A DNA stretch of 64,000 bases. Origin: Fodinibacter sp963747405. GTDB lineage: Bacteria > Actinomycetota > Actinomycetes > Actinomycetales > Dermatophilaceae. Location of the stretch: the NCBI GenBank assembly GCA_963747405.1, contig CAVVFG010000025.1:1-64000 (forward strand), read 5' to 3'. Positions 48,959 through 56,240 of the stretch are shown one piece after another. The notes beneath the pieces were generated by a model. The model did no database searches and was not told the DNA's origin. It saw only the letters and a list, made by a program, of their open reading frames with translations. Position 1 is the first letter of the stretch, and each line of letters starts with the position of its first letter. Made by a program: the position numbers and the translations under genes.

Positions 48959-50863
48959 TCAGGCGGCGACGAGCGCGGCGTAGCGGCCGCCGAGGCCCAC
49001 GAGCTCGTCGTGCGTGCCCGACTCCACGAGCCGGCCCCCGTCGAGCACCGCGATCCGGTCGGCGTCCCGCACGGTGGAGAGCCGGTGGGCGATGGTGATG
49101 GTCGTGCGCCCACGGGCCAGCTCGTCGAGCGCCCGCTGCAGGGCCCGCTCGGTGGTGGTGTCGAGGGCCGAGGTGGCCTCGTCGAGCACCAGCACCGGCG
49201 GGTCCCGCAGGATGGTGCGGGCGACCGCCAGCCGCTGCTGCTCGCCACCGGAGAACCGGTGCCCGCGAGCGCCCACGACCGTGTCGAGGCCGTCGGGCAG
49301 CGACGCCACCAGGTCGGCGACCTGCGCCGCAGCGAGCGCCGCCCACAGCTCGCCCTCCGTCGCGGCGGGCCGCGCCAGCAGCAGGTTGTCGCGCACCGAG
49401 GCGTGCACCAGGTAGCTCTCCTGCGACACCACGCCCACGACGGACGCGAGCACGTCGGGCTCGAGGTCGCGCACGTCGATGCCGTCGATGGTCACCCGGC
49501 CCGCGTCGGGGTCGTGCAGCCGGGCGAGCAGCCCCGCCACGGTCGACTTGCCCGAGCCGGTCGGCCCGACCAGAGCCAGTGTGGACCCGGCCGGCACCGA
49601 GAAGGTCAGGTCGGCCACGGCATCCCGGTCGGCGCCGGGGTAGCGCAGCCTGGCGCCGTCGATGCGCACGTCGCCACGCACTGATGCCGGGTCGAGCGGC
49701 ACCGGGTGCGCGGGCGCGGGAACGTCAGGCACCAGGTCGAGGTACTCGAACACCCGCGAGAACAGTGCCATCGACGCCACCCACTGGGCGCCCACGTTGA
49801 GCAGCCCCATCAGCGGGCGGAAGATGCCGGCCTGCAGGGCGGTGAATGCCACCAGCGTGCCGATCGTCATCCCTCCGGCGGTGGCGGGCAGCCCGGCCCC
49901 CAGGTAGACCAGCGCGGGGATGACGGCGAAGACGATCTGCATGGTCGCCATCCGCCAGCGGCCGGCCAGCTGGGAGCGCAGCTCGAGGTCGACCAGCTCG
50001 TGCGAGGTGGCGCCGAACCGCTCGGCGGTGCGCCTCGAGGTGCCCAGGGTCTTGGCGAGCCGCACGCCGCTGACCGACAGGCCCTCCTCGATCTGGGTGT
50101 TGAGCTCGGCGAGGTGCCGCTGCTGGGCGGCGGTCACCGAGCGGCGGAGCAGGGCGACCTTGCGGGTGAGCCACAGGGCCGGCGGGATGACGAGCAGCGA
50201 GAGCAGCGAGAGCCGCCACGACAGCGCGACCATCGCGACGGTGGTGGCGACGGCGGTGGTGAGGTTCGAGGCGATCGAGGTGGCGGTGGAGGTGACCACG
50301 CCCTGCATACCGTTGACGTCGTTGGTGAGGCGTGACTGCACCTCCCCGCCGCGCGTGCGGGTGAAGAAGCCGAGCGACTGGCGTTGCAGGTGCGCGAACA
50401 CCGAGGTGCGCAGCTCGTGCATCACCCGCTGCCCGACCTGCGTGGACAGCCAGGTCTGCACGACGCCGAGCAGCTGGGTCACGACCGCCACCGCGACCAT
50501 GGCGCCGACGGCCAGCAGCAGCAGTCGTGAGTCCTGTTGCGGCAGCGCGACATCGACGATCTCGCGGACGAGGAACGGCTGGGCGAGGGCGACGATGCTG
50601 GTCACGACGATGATGCCGATGACGACGCCGACCCGCAGCCGGTGCGGGCGGAACAGCGCCAGCACCCGGGACAGGGGCACGGGTGTCTCGGCGAGCTGGG
50701 CGCGGTCGCGCGGGTCGACGCGCATCGCGCCGCCGCGACCGCCGCCACGGCCACCGCCGTGGGATGCCGTGGGGTCGGGTGCGCTCGGGACGCCCCCCGG
50801 CGTGTCGACCGGGTGCGCAGCGGTGGAAAGGGTGGATGGGGGCTGGGTGAGGGTGGCTGTCAT
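48959..50863 (-). CDS. ABC exporter, fused permease-ATPase
   Basis: A 634-residue half-transporter. A Gly-rich N-terminal segment precedes six helices (VIGIIVVTSIVALAQPFLV to FAVIPALVYLGAGLPA). The ATPase domain has Walker A LVGPTGSGKST, signature FSGGEQQR, Walker B VLVLDEATSALD and the H-loop IAHRL. MsbA/LmrA-type proteins export lipids or drugs as dimers. It is divergent from a marR gene across a short palindromic operator, so MarR probably represses it. Confidence 0.92.
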   Translation of the reverse strand: MTATLTQPPSTLSTAAHPVDTPGGVPSAPDPTASHGGGRGGGRGGAMRVDPRDRAQLAETPVPLSRVLALFRPHRLRVGVVIGIIVVTSIVALAQPFLVREIVDVALPQQDSRLLLLAVGAMVAVAVVTQLLGVVQTWLSTQVGQRVMHELRTSVFAHLQRQSLGFFTRTRGGEVQSRLTNDVNGMQGVVTSTATSIASNLTTAVATTVAMVALSWRLSLLSLLVIPPALWLTRKVALLRRSVTAAQQRHLAELNTQIEEGLSVSGVRLAKTLGTSRRTAERFGATSHELVDLELRSQLAGRWRMATMQIVFAVIPALVYLGAGLPATAGGMTIGTLVAFTALQAGIFRPLMGLLNVGAQWVASMALFSRVFEYLDLVPDVPAPAHPVPLDPASVRGDVRIDGARLRYPGADRDAVADLTFSVPAGSTLALVGPTGSGKSTVAGLLARLHDPDAGRVTIDGIDVRDLEPDVLASVVGVVSQESYLVHASVRDNLLLARPAATEGELWAALAAAQVADLVASLPDGLDTVVGARGHRFSGGEQQRLAVARTILRDPPVLVLDEATSALDTTTERALQRALDELARGRTTITIAHRLSTVRDADRIAVLDGGRLVESGTHDELVGLGGRYAALVAA

Positions 50864-50922
50864 GGGCACCCCTCCTCTCGACGCGGGAACGCAGGGCCCG
50901 GCGGGCGGCCGGGAGATTTGTA

Positions 50923-50937
50923 GTGAGGTTACCTCAC
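50923..50937. promoter_or_regulatory. Operator between the ABC exporter and marR
   Basis: GTGAGGTTACCTCAC is a perfect palindrome (7-bp arms around one T) in the divergent promoter region, 60 bp upstream of the exporter and 38 bp upstream of marR. Confidence 0.7.
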
Positions 50938-50975
50938 AATGAGCCAAACGCAGCAACAGCGGCTAGCATTCCCCC

Positions 50976-51485
50976 ATGGCCCAGCAGCCCCCGCCGCCCC
51001 CGCGCGGCACCGAACCGGGCAGCCGCCCGGGCGGGGAACCCACGGCATCCGGCGGGGGGCACGGCGAGCCGACCGCGGACCCCGACCTGGGTGACCTGGT
51101 GATGCGGGTCGCGCGCTCCCTGCGGCGTCGCGGTGCCGAGGCGATGGCGCCGTGGGACCTCGCCCCGCACCAGGTCCGCGCCCTTCGGGTGGTCAGTCAC
51201 CACGAGGGGATCCGCCCCGGTGAGCTCGCTGCCCACCTGCGGGTGGCGCCCCGCTCGGTCACCGATGTGGTCGACGCCCTCGAGGAGCGCGGCCTGCTCG
51301 AGCGCCGCCGCGACCCCGGCGACCGGCGGGCCACCGTGCTGGCGCTCACGGCATCCGGGCAACGGCTGGTCGACGAGAGCGGGGCCGCCCGCAGGGCCGA
51401 CGCCGAGGCCTACTTCGCCCAGCTGTCCGAGCGCGACCGGGTCACCCTGCGCCGCATCCTCACCCGCCTCGACGAGGGCTTCTGA
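50976..51485 (+). CDS. MarR-family regulator
   Basis: A 169-residue protein. After a Pro/Gly-rich leader of 35 residues comes the winged helix: LGDLVMRVARSLRRRG, ALRVVSHHEGIRPGELAAHLRVAPRSVTDVVDALEERGLL (read in parts) and the wing RDPGDRRATVLALT. TAGCAT lies exactly 12 nt before the ATG, so translation may be leaderless. The stop overlaps the iclR start. It probably controls the divergent ABC exporter. Confidence 0.92.
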   Translation: MAQQPPPPPRGTEPGSRPGGEPTASGGGHGEPTADPDLGDLVMRVARSLRRRGAEAMAPWDLAPHQVRALRVVSHHEGIRPGELAAHLRVAPRSVTDVVDALEERGLLERRRDPGDRRATVLALTASGQRLVDESGAARRADAEAYFAQLSERDRVTLRRILTRLDEGF

Positions 51486-52249
51486 TGGCCAACGCCCCCG
51501 CCGCCGGCCACGCCCTCGACGTACTCGCCCTCATCGCCCGCCGCGGTGAGCCGGTGGCCGCCGCAGCGATCGCGCGCGACCTGCGCCTGCCCCGCTCGAG
51601 CGTCTACCACCTACTCGCGGTGCTGGTCGACCGCGGCTACGTGCGTCACCTGCCCGAGGAGCGCCGCTACGGCCTGGGCCTGGCGGTCTACGAGCTCGGC
51701 TCGGCCTACCAGCGCCAGGCACCGCTCGAGCGGATGGCCCGCGGCGCGATGCACCGGCTGGCCGACACCGCCGGGCACAACGCCCACCTCGCCGTGCTGC
51801 ACGGGCGCGACGTGCTCTACGTCATCGAGGAGCGTGCGCCGGGGCGGCCGCTGCTCGTCACGGACGTGGGGGTTCGGCTCCCGGCGGTGCTCACGGCATC
51901 GGGTCTGGCAATGCTCGCCGCCCTGCCCGCCGCGCAGGTGCGCGCCCTCTACCCCGACCGCGCCGCGCTGGTGCAGCGCGACGGGCGCGGGCCGGCCTCC
52001 ACCACTCAGCTGCGCTCGCAGCTGCAGCAGGTGCGGCAGCGGGGGCACGCCGTCGAGGACGGGCTGGTCACGCCGGGCCTGGGATCGGTCGCCGTGGCGG
52101 TGCTCGACCACAACGACTACCCGGTGGCGGGGGTGGCGGTCACCTACCCGCAGGCGGACGTGGATGCCGAGGCGGCGGCCGGGCTGGTGACGGCGGTCCG
52201 GCGGGCGGCGGACAGCCTGAGCGCTCGGCTGGGGAGGTCGCCGGGGTGA
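51485..52249 (+). CDS. IclR-family regulator, candidate hut regulator
   Basis: A 254-residue protein with an N-terminal winged helix (VAAAAIARDLRLPRSSVYHLL, then VDRGYVRHLPEERRYGLG) and a C-terminal effector domain (HAVEDGLVTPGLGSVAVAVLD, VAGVAVTYP). Its start overlaps the marR stop as TGATG. It is the only other transcription factor near the hut genes, so it is a candidate regulator acting at the GTCT-N8-AGAC boxes; this is inference from position. Confidence 0.9.
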   Translation: MANAPAAGHALDVLALIARRGEPVAAAAIARDLRLPRSSVYHLLAVLVDRGYVRHLPEERRYGLGLAVYELGSAYQRQAPLERMARGAMHRLADTAGHNAHLAVLHGRDVLYVIEERAPGRPLLVTDVGVRLPAVLTASGLAMLAALPAAQVRALYPDRAALVQRDGRGPASTTQLRSQLQQVRQRGHAVEDGLVTPGLGSVAVAVLDHNDYPVAGVAVTYPQADVDAEAAAGLVTAVRRAADSLSARLGRSPG

Positions 52250-52354
52250 CCGCGCCTGACCGGTGGGACGGCGGGTGGTGGCTTCGCGGCCCTCGGGAGG
52301 GAGGGGGCTGTCGCTCCGCCTCGACGAGGCCGCAGCAGCGTCTAGCGTGGCCGG

Positions 52355-52690
52355 ATGAGCGCGCTCCGCACCGCCGTCCACCCGGCCGTCCCCTCACCGA
52401 GCCAGGACCCGATCAGGTGGGCCGTGACCAGTCGCGAGAGCGGTGGGGTGGTGCTGTGGCAGGCGCCCAACCTGCCGGCACTGGCCTCGACGGCGGGTGC
52501 CGTGCTCACCGCGGTGTCGCCGCGTGGCTCGGAGCTGCAGCGTGGCGCCGCGGTCGCCACTGCCCTGGTGTCCACCTGGTGGGGCGTCAGCGAGCTGGCC
52601 CAAGGCGTCAACCCCTTCCGCCGGGCGCTGGGCGCCGGCGGACTGGTGGCCGTCCTCGCGGCGACGGCGGTCGTGCTGCGCAGGCGCTGA
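52355..52690 (+). CDS. Small hypothetical membrane protein
   Basis: A 111-residue protein with one or two hydrophobic stretches (ALASTAGAVLTAV and a C-terminal ALGAGGLVAVLAATAVVLRR). ATG 52355 is preceded by TAGCGT exactly 12 nt upstream. Family not recognised. Confidence 0.65.
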   Translation: MSALRTAVHPAVPSPSQDPIRWAVTSRESGGVVLWQAPNLPALASTAGAVLTAVSPRGSELQRGAAVATALVSTWWGVSELAQGVNPFRRALGAGGLVAVLAATAVVLRRR

Positions 52691-52744
52691 GGGCACCGCG
52701 GAGCCCGGTGGATGGGACGGAGCGGGACGGCATACGGTGACGCC

Positions 52745-53725
52745 ATGAAGGCGATCACCGTTCCCGAGCCCGGCGGGCCCGATGCCCTGGTCCTCAGTGA
52801 GGTCGACGCGCCGACCGCGCGCCCCGGTGAGGTGCTGGTCCGCGTGGCGGCGGCCGGGGTCAACCGGGCCGACACGCTGCAGCGGCAGGGGCACTACCCA
52901 CCCCCTCCGGGAGAGTCGGAGGTGCCTGGCCTCGAGGTCAGCGGTGCGATCGAGGCGCTCGGGGAGGGCGTCGACGACTGGGCGGTGGGCGACGAGGTCT
53001 GCGCCCTGCTCGCGGGCGGCGGTTACGCCGAGCAGGTGCGGGTTCCGGCCGGGCAGCTGTTGCCCGTGCCAAAGGGCGTGTCGCTCGTGGAGTCCGCCGC
53101 GCTGCCGGAGGTCGTCTGCACGGTATGGTCGAACGTCTTCCTCATCGCCAACCTGCAGCCCAGCGAGACGCTCCTCGTGCACGGTGGGTCGTCCGGCATC
53201 GGGACGATGGCGATCCAGCTGGCCCGCGCCGTGGGGGCTCGCGTCATCGTCACGGCGGGGTCGGCTGCGAAGCTCGAGGCCTGCCGCGACCTCGGGGCCG
53301 AGGTGCTCGTCAACTACCGCGACGAGGACTTCGTCGAGGCCGTGGCCCGCGCCACCGATGGGGCGGGCGCCAACGTCGTCCTCGACATCGTCGGTGCCAA
53401 GTACCTGTCGCGCAACGTCTCCGCCCTGGCCACGAGCGGCCGCCTGGTCATCATCGGGATGCAGGGCGGCTCGCGCGGCGAGCTGGACATCGCCGCCCTG
53501 CTGGCCAAGCGTGCGGCGGTCATCGCCACCTCGCTGCGGGCCCGGCCTGCGGCGGAGAAGGCCACCATCGTGGCGGCGGTGCGCGAGCACGTCTGGCCCC
53601 TCATCGCGGCCGGGCGGGTGCGGCCGATCGTGCAGTCGCGGCATCCGCTGGCCGACGCCGCCGCGGCGCACCGCGAGCTCGAGGCGAGCGAGCACGTGGG
53701 GAAGATCCTGCTGACCACCGGCTGA
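52745..53725 (+). CDS. NAD(P)H-quinone oxidoreductase, PIG3/zeta-crystallin type
   Basis: A 326-residue zinc-free medium-chain dehydrogenase. Visible are MKAITVPEPGGPDALVL, AAAGVNRADTLQRQGHYPPP, the NADPH loop LLVHGGSSGIGTMAIQLARA and DGAGANVVLDIVGAKYL. These motifs match PIG3-like quinone reductases involved in redox stress. TACGGT lies 12 nt before the ATG at 52745. It is a single gene. Confidence 0.93.
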   Translation: MKAITVPEPGGPDALVLSEVDAPTARPGEVLVRVAAAGVNRADTLQRQGHYPPPPGESEVPGLEVSGAIEALGEGVDDWAVGDEVCALLAGGGYAEQVRVPAGQLLPVPKGVSLVESAALPEVVCTVWSNVFLIANLQPSETLLVHGGSSGIGTMAIQLARAVGARVIVTAGSAAKLEACRDLGAEVLVNYRDEDFVEAVARATDGAGANVVLDIVGAKYLSRNVSALATSGRLVIIGMQGGSRGELDIAALLAKRAAVIATSLRARPAAEKATIVAAVREHVWPLIAAGRVRPIVQSRHPLADAAAAHRELEASEHVGKILLTTG

Positions 53726-53865
53726 GCCGCCTCGAGGCGCGCGGTCGCCGGGCTCGTTGACCGTCGACAACGGCCATGACGTGCGGCGGCGGCCCATGAG
53801 CGTCGGCCCGCGCCACACGACCCACGAGCTCCGACGGCGGGTGCGGCAGTACCTCGTCCCGGGAC

Positions 53866-54023
53866 GTCCGGATGCTTCACCAGGCGAGCCACCCGGCACC
53901 AACCCCCTGGATGCTTCACCAGGCGAGCCACCCGGCACCAACCCCCTGGATGCTTCACCAGGTGCGCCGCTTCTCCGCGCCGGACGCCCGGTACCCGTGG
54001 CTCACCAGGTGAAGCATCCGGAC
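53866..54023. repeat. 39-bp tandem repeat enclosed by an inverted repeat
   Basis: Two full 39-bp units (53870-53908 and 53909-53947) and a partial third (53948-53962) each begin GGATGCTTCACCAGG. GTCCGGATGCTTCAC at 53866-53880 is the reverse complement of 54009-54023, so the array is closed by a stem. It occupies most of a 410-bp gap between the quinone reductase and DUF1304 genes. The reading frame across it is repetitive and probably not a gene. Confidence 0.85.
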
Positions 54024-54136
54024 CTCCCCTGACAACCCCTACGCCGGCCCCTACGCCGGCCCCGGCGCGACCCGCGCCGGGCCGGCCCGGCATCCGCCCC
54101 TGACGCCGCGGGCACCCGGTGCGGTAGACATCGGGC

Positions 54137-54499
54137 ATGACAGTGGTCGCCACGGTCCTCACCGCCCTCGTGGCGCTCATCCACGTCTACATCGTGGTGC
54201 TCGAGATGTTCCTGTGGGACACCCCGCGCGGCCGGGCCGCCTTCGGCACGAGCCGTGAGCTCGCCGGTCAGACCAAGGTGCTCGCCGCGAACCAGGGCCT
54301 CTACAACGGGTTCCTCGTCGCCGGCCTGGTGCTCGCGCTCGTCGGCCCCGAGGCGCACCGCTACGCGTTCGCGCTCTTCACGCTCTCCTGCGTGGTCGTC
54401 GCCGGCGTCTATGGCGCGGCCACCGCGAGCCACCGCATCCTGTGGGTACAGGCCCTGCCGGCCGCCCTCGCGCTCGTCGCCCAGGTGCTCGCCCAGTGA
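54137..54499 (+). CDS. DUF1304-family membrane protein
   Basis: A 120-residue protein with four helices. LVALIHVYIVVLEMFLWDTPRG near the start and LAANQGLYNGFLVAGLVLAL in the second segment are diagnostic of DUF1304. Function unknown. TAGACA lies 12 nt upstream of ATG 54137. Confidence 0.93.
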   Translation: MTVVATVLTALVALIHVYIVVLEMFLWDTPRGRAAFGTSRELAGQTKVLAANQGLYNGFLVAGLVLALVGPEAHRYAFALFTLSCVVVAGVYGAATASHRILWVQALPAALALVAQVLAQ

Positions 54500-54564
54500 G
54501 CCGATGCCGGTGACACACCCCGCGCGGTGAGCCAGCGCCCGCGCCGGGCCCGGGCCGGGCCGGG

Positions 54565-54732
54565 TCATCGCAGCAGCAGGTTGAGCCCCACGGTCAGCAG
54601 CACGGAGAGCACGACGGAGACCAGGAGCACGACGAGGCAGCCTGCGGCGCCTCCGACCGGACGAACGCGAAGGGGACTCACCCCGGCCTCTTGCCCCGAG
54701 CGCCGGCGGCCAATCTTGACCACCAAGCACAT
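54565..54732 (-). CDS. Small single-helix membrane protein
   Basis: A 55-residue frame: basic N-terminus (MCLVVKIGRRRSG), then GGAAGCLVVLLVSVVLSVLLTVGLNLLLR, one membrane helix with a conserved-looking LLTVGLN end. The start codon at 54732 abuts the PadR-type inverted repeat, so expression may be tied to padR. A downstream start is possible. Confidence 0.55.
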   Translation of the reverse strand: MCLVVKIGRRRSGQEAGVSPLRVRPVGGAAGCLVVLLVSVVLSVLLTVGLNLLLR

Positions 54733-54773
54733 ACTCGGTATACATGACTTCGCCATCAGGTGATACCGAGTAT
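54731..54773. promoter_or_regulatory. PadR-type operator
   Basis: ATACTCGGTAT (54731-54741) and ATACCGAGTAT (54763-54773) are perfect inverted 11-bp arms, 21 bp apart, upstream of the padR gene. The ATAC/GTAT edges are typical of PadR binding sites. The left arm touches the start codon of the divergent small membrane gene. Confidence 0.75.
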
Positions 54774-54801
54774 CACCATCCCCGAGTAGAGGAGCCGTAC
54801 T

Positions 54802-55509
54802 GTGTCGGTCAGGTCCGGGCTGCTGGCCCTGCTCGCCGAGGGCGAGAAGTACGGCGCCCAGCTGCGCAGCGAGTTCGAGGCGCGCACCGGCGGCACCTGG
54901 CCGCTCAACGTCGGGCAGGTCTACACCACCTTGGACCGGCTGGGCCGCGACGGGCTCGTCGAGTCGGCCGGTGAGCCGGATGCCGAGGGCCGCATCGCCT
55001 ACCGCCTCACCCCCGCGGGCCACGCCGAGCTCGGCACCTGGTGGAGCACCCCTGTCGACCGCTCCAACACGCCCCGCGACGAGCTGACCATCAAACTCGC
55101 CCTGGCCGTGACCGCACCCGACGTCGACGTGCAGCGGGTGGTGCAGACCCAGCGCACCGCCACGCTGCGGCACCTCCACGACCTGACCCGACTCAAGCGC
55201 GAGTCGATGCCGCCTCCGCCGGGAGCCGCCCAGGCCCGGGCTCAGGCGGATGCCGTGACCCGGCTGGGCCCGCTCGCCGAGCCGCGCCCCACCGGCGACA
55301 ACGGCCTGGCCTGGCTGCTCGTGCTCGAGAACCTCATCTTCGCCGCCGAGGCCGAGGTCCGCTGGCTCGACCACGTCGAGACGATGCTGGCCCGCCGGCC
55401 CGCGCAGACGGCATCCGGCGCGACCGGCGCCAACATCAGCACCACCACCACCGCGACCCGGCACGAGCCGGCCGTCGTCAACACCCGCCCCGGGGGGAAC
55501 CACGCATGA
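54802..55509 (+). CDS. PadR-family regulator
   Basis: A 235-residue protein with the PadR winged helix: SVRSGLLALLAEGEKYGAQL, TYVYTTL-like segment VGQVYTTLDRLGRDGLVE and the wing DAEGRIAYRLTPAG. A helical dimerisation domain and a Thr-rich tail follow. GTG 54802 is preceded by AGAGGAG. It overlaps the ABC ATPase gene, and most likely represses the export operon in the absence of a drug-like ligand. Confidence 0.92.
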   Translation: MSVRSGLLALLAEGEKYGAQLRSEFEARTGGTWPLNVGQVYTTLDRLGRDGLVESAGEPDAEGRIAYRLTPAGHAELGTWWSTPVDRSNTPRDELTIKLALAVTAPDVDVQRVVQTQRTATLRHLHDLTRLKRESMPPPPGAAQARAQADAVTRLGPLAEPRPTGDNGLAWLLVLENLIFAAEAEVRWLDHVETMLARRPAQTASGATGANISTTTTATRHEPAVVNTRPGGNHA

Positions 55510-56240
55510 GCACCGCACCGCACGTTGTCATCACCGACGTCACCCGAGTGCACGGCAGCGGCGAGACCGCCGTCACCGCGCTGGCCGGCGTCAGCCTCGA
55601 TATCCACCCGGGCGAGCTCGTCGCCGTCATGGGCCCGAGCGGCTCCGGCAAGTCGACCCTGCTCAACGTCGCCGGCGGCCTTGACCGCCCGACGTCCGGC
55701 ACGGTCAGCATCGGTGGCGCCGCCTTGACCGACCTCGGCGCGCGCGACCTCGCCAAGCTGCGCCGCCGCCGGATGGGCTTCGTCTTCCAGGACTACAACC
55801 TGATCCCCAGCCTCACCGCGGCCGAGAACGTCGCCCTGCCCCTCGAGCTCGACGGCGTGCGGGCGCGCCAAGCCCGCCGGCAGGCCCGGCAGACCCTGAG
55901 CCTGATGGACCTGATGGACCTCTCCGACCGCTACCCCGACCAGATGTCGGGCGGGCAGCAGCAGCGGGTCGCCATCGCCCGCGCGCTGGTCGGCAGCCGC
56001 CGGTTCGTGCTCGCCGACGAGCCGACCGGCGCGCTGGACAGCCACACCGGCGAGGAGGTGCTGCGGGTGCTGCGCGACCGCTGCGACGAGGGCGTCGCCG
56101 GGCTGCTCGTCACCCACGAGGCGCGGCACGCCGCCTGGGCCGACCGGGTCGTCTTCCTGCGCGACGGCGTGGTCGTCGACACCACCGGACACCGTGAGAG
56201 CCCGGAGGACCTGCTCGCCGCGAACGAGGCCGCCCGATGA
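55506..56240 (+). CDS. ABC transporter ATPase (LolD/MacB type)
   Basis: A 244-residue ATPase with Walker A VMGPSGSGKST, FVFQDYNLIPSLTAAENV (Q-loop), signature MSGGQQQR, Walker B FVLADEPTGALD and H-loop LLVTHEAR. It overlaps padR upstream and the permease gene downstream by four bases each. It would power the FtsX-type permease that follows. Confidence 0.95.
   Translation: MSTAPHVVITDVTRVHGSGETAVTALAGVSLDIHPGELVAVMGPSGSGKSTLLNVAGGLDRPTSGTVSIGGAALTDLGARDLAKLRRRRMGFVFQDYNLIPSLTAAENVALPLELDGVRARQARRQARQTLSLMDLMDLSDRYPDQMSGGQQQRVAIARALVGSRRFVLADEPTGALDSHTGEEVLRVLRDRCDEGVAGLLVTHEARHAAWADRVVFLRDGVVVDTTGHRESPEDLLAANEAAR

Noticed and set aside
53757..54032. A protein with repeats DASPGEPPGTNPL
   Set aside because: The frame exists only because the 39-bp tandem repeat is a multiple of three; no start signal, family or balanced composition.
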